Origin: Streptomyces catenulae
GTDB lineage: Bacteria > Actinomycetota > Actinomycetes > Streptomycetales > Streptomycetaceae
NCBI RefSeq assembly: GCF_000718015.1
Contig: NZ_JODY01000030.1
Span: 1-64,000, forward strand
Reading direction: 5' to 3'
Length of the DNA stretch: 64,000 nt
Made by a program: the position numbers and the translations under genes. The number at the start of each line of letters is the position of its first letter. Position 1 is the first letter of the stretch. Positions 8,399-17,209 of the stretch are shown in pieces. Under the pieces are notes generated by a model. The model was given only the letters and a program-made list of their open reading frames with translations. It was not told the origin of the DNA and did not search any database.

Positions 8399-9072
8399 CC
8401 GAGACCGCCCGGCCGATCCGGGTCCTGCTCGCGGACGACGAGGCGATGATCCGGCACGGTGTGCGGCTGATCCTGCGGCACGCCGACGGCATCGACGTGG
8501 TCGCCGAAGCCGCCGACGGACACCGGGCGGTCGAGGAGGCCGCCGCGCACCGCCCGGACGTGGCGCTGGTGGACATCCGGATGCCCGGCTGCGACGGGCT
8601 GGCCGCGATCCGGCCGCTGCTCGCGCTCGATCCGGCGCCGCGGGTGGTGATGCTGACCACCTTCGGCGACGACGCGAATGTGCTGCGGGCGCTGCGGGAC
8701 GGCGCCTCGGGGTTCCTGCTGAAGGACGAGGGGCCGCAGGAGCTGATCAGCGCGGTCCGGGCGGCGGCGGGCGGTGACGCGGTGCTCTCCCCCGGGGTCA
8801 CCGGGGCGGTGATCGCCCGGATGCTGGGCGGCGGCGCCCCGGACACCGGCGGCGCGGTCCCGCGGGACGAACGGATCGCCCGGCTGACCGGGCGCGAGCG
8901 GGAGGTGCTGGCGATGCTCGGCGAGGGGTTGTCCAACCGGGACATCGCGGAACGGCTGGTCATCGGCGTCGGCACGGTGAAGACGCATGTGGGGGCGGTC
9001 CTGGAGAAGACCGGCTCGACGAGCCGGGTGCAGGCGGCCCTCCTGGCGCACCGCACGGGCCTGCGCCCCTGA
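8395..9072 (+). CDS. DesR/LiaR-type response regulator
   Basis: Cognate response regulator of 225 aa. Its ATG lies in the ATGA overlap with the kinase stop. The receiver has the acidic pair ADDE, phosphoacceptor Asp60 in VALVDIRMPG, the Thr of MLTTFG and the Lys of FLLKDE. The C-terminal NarL/LuxR HTH runs from LTGREREVLAMLGEGLSNRDIA through GTVKTHVGAVLEKTG. It is followed, after a hairpin terminator at 9121-9168, by a MacB-type ABC exporter in the same direction. In actinomycetes this arrangement usually means a cell-envelope or antibiotic stress module in which the regulator activates the transporter. Direct control here is inferred. Confidence 0.93.
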   Translation: MTETARPIRVLLADDEAMIRHGVRLILRHADGIDVVAEAADGHRAVEEAAAHRPDVALVDIRMPGCDGLAAIRPLLALDPAPRVVMLTTFGDDANVLRALRDGASGFLLKDEGPQELISAVRAAAGGDAVLSPGVTGAVIARMLGGGAPDTGGAVPRDERIARLTGREREVLAMLGEGLSNRDIAERLVIGVGTVKTHVGAVLEKTGSTSRVQAALLAHRTGLRP

Positions 9073-9120
9073 CCTGACCCCGGGCCCCTCCGACCGACGA
9101 CGGAGACGGGCCGGTGGAGG

Positions 9121-9168
9121 TCTGCCGAAGGGCAGGGCCGGGCGGCTCGCCCTCGCCCCTTCGGCAGA
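9121..9168 (+). terminator. Hairpin after the two-component operon
   Basis: TCTGCCGAAGGG (9121-9132) is exactly inverted at 9157-9168, giving a 12-bp stem with a 24-base GC-rich loop. There is no T-run, as is common in Streptomyces. It ends 108 bp before the ABC ATPase start, so that gene likely has its own promoter downstream. Confidence 0.6.
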
Positions 9169-9276
9169 GCCCAACTACCGCCTGCGGGACGAGGTTTGCG
9201 CAGGTGGGCGCCGGAAGGATGGGAACGCCCCTCCGGCCCGCGGCGCTCGCGGGCCGCCGTTCCCCCCGGAGTTCTC

Positions 9277-10047
9277 ATGCCCCAGACGTTCACCCCCGCC
9301 GCTCCCCCCGCCACCGAACCGGCCGCCCGCGCCACGGCCCTGACCAAGGTGTACGGGACGGGGGAGACCCGGGTCACCGCGCTGGACTCGGTGACCGTGG
9401 AGTTCGCGCGGGCACGGTTCACCGCGGTCATGGGCCCCTCCGGCTCCGGCAAGTCGACGCTGATGCACTGCATGGCGGGCCTCGACCCGGTCACCTCGGG
9501 TTCGACCCGGATCGGCGGCGCCGAACTGGCCGAACTGAAGGACCGTCAGCTCACCCGGCTGCGGCGGGAGAAGGTCGGCTTCGTCTTCCAGGGCTTCAAC
9601 CTGCTGCCCGCCCTGACCGCCCTGGAGAACATGACGCTGCCGCTGCGCCTCGCGGGGCGGCGGCCCGACGCCGCGTGGCTGGACACCGTCGTCGCCACCG
9701 TGGGGCTGGGCGGCCGTCTGGCGCACCGTCCGGCCCAGCTCTCCGGCGGCCAGCAACAGCGTGTCGCCGTCGCCCGCGCCCTGCTGTCCCGTCCGGAGAT
9801 CGTGTTCGCCGACGAGCCGACCGGCAACCTCGACTCCCGTTCCGGCGCGGAGGTGCTGGGTTTCCTGCGCGACTCGGTGCGGGAACTGGACCGGACCGTG
9901 GTGATGGTGACGCACGACCCGGTCGCCGCCGCCCACGCCGACCGCGTGGTCTTCCTCGCCGACGGCCGCCTCGTGGACGAACTGCACGCCCCGACCGCCG
10001 ACGCCGTCCTCGACCGGATGCTCGCCTTCGAATCCCACGGACGCTGA
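9277..10047 (+). CDS. ABC transporter ATPase, MacB/LolD type
   Basis: Nucleotide-binding subunit of 256 aa that powers a MacB-like (type VII) exporter. Walker A is GPSGSGKST (residues 53-61), the Q-loop region is FVFQGFNLLPALT, the signature is LSGGQQQRVAVARA and Walker B is VFADEPTGNLDSR, with the MacB-typical His switch in MVTHD. ATG 9277 has GGAG about seven bases upstream. The partner permease starts 52 bp downstream. It follows the DesK/DesR pair, so a role in export or resistance to an envelope-active compound is a reasonable inference; no substrate can be named. Confidence 0.93.
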   Translation: MPQTFTPAAPPATEPAARATALTKVYGTGETRVTALDSVTVEFARARFTAVMGPSGSGKSTLMHCMAGLDPVTSGSTRIGGAELAELKDRQLTRLRREKVGFVFQGFNLLPALTALENMTLPLRLAGRRPDAAWLDTVVATVGLGGRLAHRPAQLSGGQQQRVAVARALLSRPEIVFADEPTGNLDSRSGAEVLGFLRDSVRELDRTVVMVTHDPVAAAHADRVVFLADGRLVDELHAPTADAVLDRMLAFESHGR

Positions 10048-10099
10048 CCGCCGCACCGGCCCGCCGCCCCTCCCTTCCCCATTTTCCCGAAAGCCCGCC

Positions 10100-12666
10100 A
10101 TGCTGCGAACCGCCCTGCGCCATGTGCTCGCGCAGAAGACCCGCCTGATCCAGACCGTGCTCGCGGTCTGCCTCGGTGTCGCGTTCATCTCCGGCTCCCT
10201 GGTCTTCGCCGACTCCACCACCGCCGCCCACCGCGCCGCCATGTCCCAGGACTACGCGGACATCTCCGTGACCGTCCGCCCGAAATCCGCCCCCGTCGCC
10301 GACGCCGACGAGCGGTACGGCGCCCTGGACGACGCCCTGGTACGGACGTTGGCCGCCGTCCCCGGCGTCGGCTCCGTCCGCCCGGTGGCCGACGGTTCGG
10401 TCACCCTCGCCGCCAAGGACGGCACCCCGATGCGGGCCGACAGCATGCGGGGCAAGCTCGGCGTCGCCTACGCCCCCGGTGCCGACGGCCGGGACAGCCG
10501 CTATCCGCTCGTCTCGGGCCGCGCCCCCCGGAACGGCGGTGAGGTCGCGCTGTACCGCGGGACCGCGGCGGCCGGCGGTTACTCCCCCGGCGACACCGTG
10601 ACGCTCGCCACGGACGGCCCGGCCTTCAGGAAGCGCCTGGTGGGCACGGTGTCCACCACGGACAGCCGGGTGACCGCCGGTGGCACCCTGGCGGTGTTCG
10701 ACAAGGCCACCGCCCAGCGGCTGTTCGCCGCCCCGGGGCGCTACAGCTCGGTGGACCTGACCGCCGCGCCGGGCACCGGCGAGTCCGAGCTGGCCGCCCG
10801 GGTCGCCGCCGTACTGCCCGCCGACCGTGCCGAGGCCACCACCGCCGATGCCCAGGCCACCCAGCAGTCCGTCCTCATCTCCACCGTGACCAGGAGCTAC
10901 GAACGGCTTCCGCTGCTCTTCGCCGTGGTCTCGCTGTTCATCGGCACCTTCCTCATCGTCAACACCTTCACCCTGCTCGTGGCGCGCCGCAGCCGCGAGA
11001 TCGCGCTGCTGCGGGCGATCGGCGCCACCCGCCGCCAGGTGGTCCGCTCGGTCCTCGCCGAGGCGGCGCTGGTCGGTCTCGCCGCGTCCGTGCTCGGCTT
11101 CGTGCTGGGTCTGGGGGTGGCCACCGCGCTGCCGCACATGCTGGACACCTCCGGCGATCTGCTGCCCGCCGGACCGCTGGTGATCGGCCCGGCCCCGGTC
11201 CTCGCCTCGCTCGCCGTGGGCGTCGGCGTCACCGTGCTCGCGGCGTGGTTGCCGTCGCGCCGGGCCGCGCGCGGATCGCTCCCGTCGAGGCGATGCGCAC
11301 GGCCGAGCAGCCGCCGTCCGCGGCGCTCTCCCGGGTCCGCGGCGGGCTCGGTCTGGTCACGGTCGTGCTCGGCGCGGGCCTGCTCTTCTCGCTGACCGAC
11401 GCGACCGGCGCCGACGACGACAACCTGCAGACCGCGCTGTTCGGGTGCGGCATCCTCGTGACCGGCCTGATCGTGCTCGCGCCGCTGCTCGCCGGACCGG
11501 TGATCCGCCTGCTCGGACGGCTCCTCACCCGCTTCGGTGTCGTGGGGGACCTCGCCCGCGAGAACACCCTGCGCGATCCGCGCCGTACCGCCGCCACCGC
11601 GGTCGCCCTGATGATCAGTACGGCGCTGGTCTCCGGTCTCGCCGTCATCAACCAGTCCACGAGCCGGGCCCTGGACGCCCAGGCCGCCGCCGGGCTCAGC
11701 GCCGACTACATGATCGGCACCCGCAACACCATCGGCGCCGTCGGCTCCGACGCCGTGCGGCGGATCGCCGACGTGCCCGGCGTACGGACCGTCTCCGCGG
11801 TGGCGGACTCCGTCATCTCCGCCGGTCCCCGCGTCGTACCGGTCTCCGGCGTCGACCCGAGGACCGTGGACGAGGTGCTGAAGCTCCGGTTCCGCAGCGG
11901 CTCGGCCGAGGACCTCGGCCCCGGGAAGCTCGCCGTCTCCCACAGCTACGCCCGGGACCACCACCTCACCACCGGCGAGCGGATCCAGGCGGCCATCGGC
12001 CCCGGCAACCGGCGCGACGAGCCCTACACCGTCGTCGGCGTCTACCAGGACAACCCCACCGCCCAGGACGTGCTCGGCGACCGCGCCGAGGTGCAGCGCC
12101 ACAGCTATCTGCGCGACTCCGTGCAGCGCGTCCTGGTCCGCACCACCGGCGGCACGGTCTCCGACGCGTTGGAGAAGCGCCTGCGTTCCGCGGTGAGTGA
12201 CAGTCCGCTGCTGAAGGTCCAAAGCCGCGCCCAACTCGTCGAGGAGCAGGCGGGTGTCGCCGGTGAGCTGATCACCCTGATGTTCGGGCTGCTCGCCGTC
12301 GGCGTGCTGATCTCCACGCTCGGCATGGTCAACACGCTGGCCATGTCGGTCTCGGAGCGCACCCGGGAGATCGGTGTCCTGCGGGCCGTCGGCGCGGACC
12401 GCTCCGGTATCCGCACCATGATCCGGCTGGAGGCCGTCTGCGTCGCCGCGTTCGGCACCCTGCTCGGCACGGCGGGCGGGCTCTTCGGGGCGTGGAAGGT
12501 CAGCGGCTTGGCCAACGGCGCGATCCCGCAGTACTCCTTCTCCCTCCCCTGGGGCACCCTCGCCCTCGTGGTCCTGCTCTCCCTCGCCGTCGGCGTGGCC
12601 GCCGCCGCCCTGCCCGCCCGGCGGGCCGCCGCCCTCGGCCCGCTGGAGGCGGTCGCACGGGCGTAG
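10100..12666 (+). pseudogene. MacB/FtsX-type ABC permease, frameshifted
   Basis: Permease with two FtsX domains that would be 854 aa if one frameshift at ~11264-11274 were corrected. Frame one (10100 to ~11270) holds helix 1, a MacB periplasmic domain and the first FtsX core (SREIALLRAIGATRRQVVRSVL). Frame two (~11272-12666) resumes at IAPVEAMRTAEQ and contains the second periplasmic domain and second core (TREIGVLRAVGADRSGIRTMI). The join normally reads PSRRAARIAPVEAMRTAEQ; here GCCGCGCGCGG carries an extra CG, fitting a 2-bp expansion of a GC run. Both halves look otherwise intact, so this is either a recent inactivation or a sequencing/assembly error. If real, the exporter is probably non-functional. 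Confidence 0.88.
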
Positions 12667-12745
12667 ACCGGGCCGCGCCCGGCACCGCGGGAGGGACGGC
12701 ACCCGGCCCTCCCTCCCGCTCCGCCGCCCCCTCTAGGCTCCCGGC

Positions 12746-13030
12746 ATGACCTGGACCGAGACCGAGTACCGCGCCTACCTCGCGGAGGAGCGCCGTCTCT
12801 ACGCCTGGGTGCTGTGCCGGTACGGCGACCGCACACCGGAGGAGGCGCGGGCCGCGGCGCTCGGACGGTATCCGTACGAACCGGCCGAGGCGCCGCTGCG
12901 CGGGCTCGTCTTCCACGACGAGGCGTGGCACTGGGCGATGCTGACGCTCCACGGCGAGGGCTACTGGCGCCGCCATCCGGAACTGGCCGATCCCCCGGCC
13001 GCGTACCGGGAGTTGGCCGACGAGGCGTGA
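12746..13030 (+). CDS. Small conserved actinobacterial protein
   Basis: A 94-aa soluble, acidic protein starting MTWTETEYRAYLAEERRLY and rich in Trp, Tyr and Glu (for example VFHDEAWHWAML and GEGYWRRHPEL). It has no signal peptide and no membrane segment. Codon use is typical of the chromosome, and the length and charge pattern look like a real protein. I recognise it only as a Streptomyces hypothetical protein; no function can be given. It stands alone between the ABC permease and a methyltransferase. Confidence 0.7.
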   Translation: MTWTETEYRAYLAEERRLYAWVLCRYGDRTPEEARAAALGRYPYEPAEAPLRGLVFHDEAWHWAMLTLHGEGYWRRHPELADPPAAYRELADEA

Positions 13031-13313
13031 ACGGCCCCGCCGCGGCCCATTCCGTCCCGTATTTCCCGCCCCTTTCCCGGTGCCGATTCCCGGATACCGG
13101 CCGGTGAATTGCCGGTAATCCGGAATGGCCCGCGCGTCCGGTCCCGGGAGAGTACGGAAAGCGCTCTCCGGAATACGGATCCGGCTCCCCTCTTTCCGGA
13201 TTTCCGTCCGACCGCCGCCCCCACCGGAACCCGTCTCTCCCCCGTACGGCACCATGACCCACCGGGCCCGCCCCCGGCGGAATCCCACCGGACCGTACGA
13301 CCAGGAGGACGCC

Positions 13314-13973
13314 ATGGCCGCCGTGCCCGCCGACGTTCAGCCCGCGCCGCAGACGCTCGCCGCCTTCGAGGCGGCCAAGGGGTTCATGCCCGTGGACGAG
13401 GGGCGGGCGCTGTACGCCGCCGCGGTGGAGGCGGCGGCGCTCGGGCTGCCGCTGCTGGAGGTCGGCACGTACTGCGGGCGGTCCACGCTCCTGCTCGCCG
13501 ACGCGGCGCGCGCGGCGGGTGTGACGGCGCTCACCGTCGACCACCACCGGGGCAGCGAGGAGCAGCAGCCGGGGTGGGAGTACCACGATCCGTCGGTGGT
13601 CGACCCGGAGGTGGGCCGGATGGACACCCTGCCGGCCTTCCGCCGCACCCTGCACGCGGCCGGTCTGGAGGACCATGTGATCGCGCTGGTCGGGCGGTCA
13701 CCGCAGGTCGCGGCGGTGTGGGGGGCGCCGGTCGGGCTGGTCTTCGTCGACGGCGGGCACACCGACGAGCACGCCACCGCGGACTACGAGGGCTGGGTGC
13801 CGCATCTCGCGGAGGGCGGGCTGCTGGTGATCCACGACGTGTTCGCGGACCCGGCGGACGGCGGTCAGGCGCCGTACCGGATCTACCGGCGGGCGCTGGA
13901 GTCCGGTGCGTTCACCGAGATCTCGGTCCGCCGTTCCCTGCACGTCCTGCGGCGGACCGGCCCCGGAATCTGA
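13314..13973 (+). CDS. Class I SAM-dependent methyltransferase
   Basis: Methyltransferase of 219 aa (Methyltransf_24-like). ATG 13314 is chosen because AGGAGG at 13303-13308 sits five bases upstream; the frame extends further up without one. Motif I is LLEVGTYCGRSTLLLA, followed by the acidic residue in ALTVDHH; VGLVFVDGGHTDEHATADYE resembles the metal/substrate loop of O-methyltransferases of this fold, and EGGLLVIHDVF is motif III. It probably acts in the cytoplasm on a small molecule or sugar. The amidase gene follows 20 bp downstream but may have its own promoter. Confidence 0.85.
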   Translation: MAAVPADVQPAPQTLAAFEAAKGFMPVDEGRALYAAAVEAAALGLPLLEVGTYCGRSTLLLADAARAAGVTALTVDHHRGSEEQQPGWEYHDPSVVDPEVGRMDTLPAFRRTLHAAGLEDHVIALVGRSPQVAAVWGAPVGLVFVDGGHTDEHATADYEGWVPHLAEGGLLVIHDVFADPADGGQAPYRIYRRALESGAFTEISVRRSLHVLRRTGPGI

Positions 13974-13979
13974 GCGGGC

Positions 13980-13985
13980 TACCAT
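13980..13985 (+). promoter_or_regulatory. -10-like hexamer for a leaderless amidase mRNA
   Basis: TACCAT ends seven bases before GTG 13993. That spacing puts +1 on or next to the start codon, as in many leaderless actinomycete genes. No good -35 is visible and no Shine-Dalgarno precedes the GTG. Inference only. Confidence 0.4.
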
Positions 13986-13992
13986 CACGGAC

Positions 13993-14898
13993 GTGTTCTC
14001 CGGCCCCTCCTCCATGCACCCCGAGCCCCGCCGCCGTGTGCGCGGTGTCCTCGTCGCCGTTCTGCTGGTGGCGGTGGTCGCCGCCGGGGCGGCGGGCTGG
14101 TTCCTCCGGCAGGCGGGCAGCGACGGGGCACCGTCGGCGGCCACGCCGGGCGGCGGTTCCGCCTCGCCCACCCCGTCCGACGCCCCCACCGGGCACGGCG
14201 CGGGCCATGTCCCCACCGGGCACGCGCGGCTGAGCGGCAAGGTCGTCCTCCTCGACCCGGGGCACAACCTCCGCAACCGCGACCACACCGCGGAGATCGC
14301 CCGCCAGGTGGACGTCGGCAACGCCCGTAAGGAGTGCGACACCACCGGGACGTCGACCGACGACGGTTACGCCGAGGCGTCGTACACGCTGGATGTGGCG
14401 CGGCGGGCGCGGGCGTTGCTCCGGGCGGAGGGCGCGAAGGTGGTGTTCACGCAGGACGGCGACCGGCCGTTCGGGCCGTGCGTCGACGAGCGGGCGGCGC
14501 TGGGCAACCGTGTGCACGCCGACGCCGCGGTGTCGGTGCACGCGGACGGTTCGGCGGTCGGCAACCGCGGGTTCCATGTGATCCTCCCGGCGCGGGTCAC
14601 CGCGGGGAAGGCGGACACCTCGGAGATCGTGGCGCCGTCGCGGGCGCTCGGCACGGAGGTGGCCGGGCGTTTCAAGGCGGCGACGGGCAGCGCCCCGTCC
14701 AATTACCTGGGCCACGGAACGGGTCTGGACGTCCGTTCCGATCTCGGCGGTCTCAACCTTTCGAAGGTGCCGAAGGTCTTCATCGAGTGCGGCAATATGC
14801 GCGATCCGAAGGACGCCGCGCAATTGACCGATCCGCAGTGGCGGCAAAAGGCCGCGCGCGGGATCGCCGAGGGCATTACGGACTTCTTGGAGCATTGA
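13993..14898 (+). CDS. Secreted/anchored N-acetylmuramoyl-L-alanine amidase (Amidase_3)
   Basis: Cell-wall hydrolase of 301 aa from GTG 13993 (ATG 14014 is an alternative). Residues ~15-38 form an uncleaved-looking membrane helix (VLVAVLLVAVVAAGAAGWFL), followed by a Pro/Ser/Gly linker and the catalytic domain. Zinc-binding features of the family are visible: His in VVLLDPGHNLRN, Glu in DDGYAEASYTLDVARRA, His in AVSVHADGS, and the catalytic Glu in VFIECGNMRD. It should cut the amide bond between MurNAc and the stem peptide outside the membrane. There is a family-atypical stretch KECDTTGTSTDDG before the Glu. It is likely a monocistronic gene. Confidence 0.9.
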   Translation: MFSGPSSMHPEPRRRVRGVLVAVLLVAVVAAGAAGWFLRQAGSDGAPSAATPGGGSASPTPSDAPTGHGAGHVPTGHARLSGKVVLLDPGHNLRNRDHTAEIARQVDVGNARKECDTTGTSTDDGYAEASYTLDVARRARALLRAEGAKVVFTQDGDRPFGPCVDERAALGNRVHADAAVSVHADGSAVGNRGFHVILPARVTAGKADTSEIVAPSRALGTEVAGRFKAATGSAPSNYLGHGTGLDVRSDLGGLNLSKVPKVFIECGNMRDPKDAAQLTDPQWRQKAARGIAEGITDFLEH

Positions 14899-15092
14899 GA
14901 CGGACCTTCCGGAACACCGGGCGCGGAATGCGCCCCACAGGTTCCCGGTGTTCCCTTGCGGTGTACCGACCGGCAGGACGGCCCGCCCGCCCGGGCGATA
15001 GGTTCGCCTTTACGATGGGGGCCACCGCCGCGCCTCCCGCCGCGTACCGAGCGACAGCGACGATCCGAACCGAACCGACAAAGGACCCTTAC

Positions 15093-15941
15093 GTGAACAT
15101 CCGCTCCCTCAGTCGAGGTGACGGCGTGGTGACCGGAGCAGCGGTGTTGCTGTTCATCGCCTCGTTCCTCCCCCTCTATTCGACCGGCGCTTCCGACTGT
15201 GTCGGCAAGTTCTGCCCGGCGCCGTCCTCGGGCCCCAACGCCTGGGACGCGCTGCCGCTGCTGATGAGCGTGTACCTCGCGGGCGTCATCGCCGCGGCCC
15301 TGATCGTCCTGGCGCGGGCGCTGCCGCAGACCCCGAAGGTCCTCGGCCTGGAGCTGGGTCAGATCGGCGTCGTGCTGTCCGTGTTCGTCCTCTGGACCGA
15401 GTTCTGGTGGATCGTCAACGGCAGCGGCGCCTCGGGCGGGATGATCCTCGGTCTGATCGCCGCGCTGGTGCTGGCCGCGGGGGCCGTCGCCACGCCGCTG
15501 GTCCCGGCCCTGAGCGCACCGCTGCTCGGCGCCCCGAAGCCGCAGCCCGCGTCGCCGTACGGCACCGGCCCGCAGCCGGGTTACGGCTACCCGGGCGCGC
15601 AGCAGCAGCCGCAGGGCCAGGGGTACGGCTACCCCGGCGGCGGTCAGCAGCAGCCCGACCCGTCGCAGCAGAGCTACGGCGGTCAGCAGCCCGCGGCGGC
15701 CGGTGGCACGGTCGGCGGCGCGCAGGGCGCGGCGGCCCCCGCGGAGTTCGCGGCGTTCTGGTTCGCGGTGCCGGTGGCGCGTCCGCTGTACGGCGAGGAC
15801 GGTTCGCCGTCGCCGATCGCGGAGTTGGCGCCGGGCACCTGGTACCTCGCGGTGGAGCAGCGCGGTCAGGCCCTGATCGCACAGACCCAGGACGGTCGCC
15901 GCGGCGTCCTCCAGGACACCACCGGCATCCAGCGCGGCTGA
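15093..15941 (+). CDS. Actinobacterial membrane protein with Gln/Gly/Tyr-rich linker and C-terminal domain
   Basis: Protein of 282 aa from GTG 15093 (AAGGA eight bases upstream). The first ~150 residues contain four to five membrane helices: VTGAAVLLFIASFLPLY, then helices near 60-80, 92-110 and 120-140. The short external loop holds a Cys pair (DCVGKFC). Then comes a ~75-residue Gln/Gly/Tyr/Pro-rich segment, reminiscent of DUF5336-type proteins, and a compact C-terminal domain of about 55 residues (FAAFWFAVPVARPLYGEDG to GVLQDTTGIQRG). It probably works in the envelope; no enzymatic motif is visible. It is monocistronic, with a hairpin terminator downstream. Confidence 0.75.
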   Translation: MNIRSLSRGDGVVTGAAVLLFIASFLPLYSTGASDCVGKFCPAPSSGPNAWDALPLLMSVYLAGVIAAALIVLARALPQTPKVLGLELGQIGVVLSVFVLWTEFWWIVNGSGASGGMILGLIAALVLAAGAVATPLVPALSAPLLGAPKPQPASPYGTGPQPGYGYPGAQQQPQGQGYGYPGGGQQQPDPSQQSYGGQQPAAAGGTVGGAQGAAAPAEFAAFWFAVPVARPLYGEDGSPSPIAELAPGTWYLAVEQRGQALIAQTQDGRRGVLQDTTGIQRG

Positions 15942-15961
15942 CAACAACCCCGCGCCCCGAC

Positions 15962-15990
15962 GGCCCCCTCGCCCTTTCCGGCAGGGGGCC
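15962..15990 (+). terminator. Rho-independent-like hairpin
   Basis: GGCCCCCT (15962-15969) pairs with AGGGGGCC (15983-15990) around a 13-base loop and is followed by TTCG. It lies just 20 bp after the membrane protein's stop. Confidence 0.6.
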
Positions 15991-16102
15991 TTCGCATGGC
16001 CCGGGGCGGACCGGGACGCCGCGCCGGACGCGGGCCGCGGCACCGTACGAGGGCCATTGCACCGGCGGGCACCGCACCGTACAGTGCGCCCACCCACCAT
16101 TT

Positions 16103-16117
16103 CTGACGCCACGTCAG
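16103..16117. promoter_or_regulatory. CTGACGnnnCGTCAG palindrome (site 2)
   Basis: CTGACG-CCA-CGTCAG is a perfect inverted repeat 43 bp upstream of the LLM oxidoreductase ATG, in flanking context TT...TT like the other sites. No KstR-type box is present at this promoter, so the second regulator may act alone here. Confidence 0.75.
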
Positions 16118-16160
16118 TTCTGTGGGGGCTCGGCGGTTTCCGGCGGCGGGAGGGGCGGAC

Positions 16161-17171
16161 ATGCGACTGGGGCTGGCGCTCGGCTACTGGGGTCGCGGAC
16201 CCGACCCCCGCCATCTGGAACTGGCCCGCGAGGCCGAACGGCTCGGCTACGCCTCGGTGTGGACCGCGGAGTCCTGGGGCTCGGACGCGTTCACCGCACT
16301 CACCTGGATCGCCGCGCACACCTCCCGGATCGCGCTGGGCACCGGTATCGCGCAGATGGCGGCGCGCACCCCGACGGCCACCGCGATGCACGCGCTCACC
16401 CTCGACCATCTCTCCGGCGGACGGCTGCTGCTGGGCCTGGGACTGTCCGGGCCGCAGGTCGTCGAGGGCTGGTACGGGCGGCCGTTCCCGGCGAGCCCGC
16501 TGACCGCGACCCGCGAGTACGTCGACATCGTCCGCCAGGTGCTGCGGCGCGGCGCCCCGGTGACGTCGGACGGGACCCACCACCCGCTGCCCTACCGCGG
16601 CGACGACGCCACCGGGCTCGGCAGACCGCTCCGGTCGATCACCCACCCGCTCCGCCCCGACCTGCCGGTACTGCTCGGCGCCGAGGGCCCCAGGAACATC
16701 GCGCAGACCACCCGGATCGCGGACGGCTGGCTGCCGCTGTACTGGTCGCCGCTGCGCACCGGCGTGTACGAGGAGTCGCTGCGGAAGGCACCGGCGGGCT
16801 TCCGGATCGCGCCACTGGTACGGGCCGTGGTCTGCGACGACGTCGCGGAGGGGCTGTGGCCGGTCAAGGCGATGCTGGGCTTCTACATCGGCGGCATGGG
16901 GCACGCCGCGAAGAACTTCCACGCCCGGCTGATGGCCCGGATGGGCTTCGCCGAGGAGGCGCGCCGCATCCAGGACCTCTTCCTGGCGGGCCACCGGGAG
17001 GAGGCGGTACGGGCCGTGCCGGACGCGTTCGCCGACGAGATCTCGCTGGTGGGGCCGCGGGAGCGGATCGCGGAACGGCTGGCGCTGTGGCGGACGGGCC
17101 CGGTCACCGACCTGCTGGTGACCGCACCCGATCCGCACACGCTGCGGGTGCTGGCGGAGCTGACGGCATGA
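16161..17171 (+). CDS. LLM-class F420-dependent oxidoreductase
   Basis: Luciferase-like TIM-barrel oxidoreductase of 336 aa using deazaflavin F420 (or FMN). It begins MRLGLALGYWG, with the family segments LAREAERLGYASVWTAESWGSD, RIALGTGI and ALTLDHLSGGRLLLGLGLSG, and ends with the usual DLLVTAPDP...LRVLAEL. It resembles the mycobacterial cholesterol-cluster protein Rv3520c in general layout. ATG 16161 is preceded by GGGAGGGG. The perfect palindrome at 16103-16117 is the only clear regulatory site. Participation in the lipid/sterol regulon is inferred from that shared operator. It converges on the mycothiol-dependent isomerase gene. Confidence 0.88.
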   Translation: MRLGLALGYWGRGPDPRHLELAREAERLGYASVWTAESWGSDAFTALTWIAAHTSRIALGTGIAQMAARTPTATAMHALTLDHLSGGRLLLGLGLSGPQVVEGWYGRPFPASPLTATREYVDIVRQVLRRGAPVTSDGTHHPLPYRGDDATGLGRPLRSITHPLRPDLPVLLGAEGPRNIAQTTRIADGWLPLYWSPLRTGVYEESLRKAPAGFRIAPLVRAVVCDDVAEGLWPVKAMLGFYIGGMGHAAKNFHARLMARMGFAEEARRIQDLFLAGHREEAVRAVPDAFADEISLVGPRERIAERLALWRTGPVTDLLVTAPDPHTLRVLAELTA

Positions 17172-17209
17172 CGGTGTGACGGCACCGCGGCCCGGCTCCG
17201 GCCCGCCGC

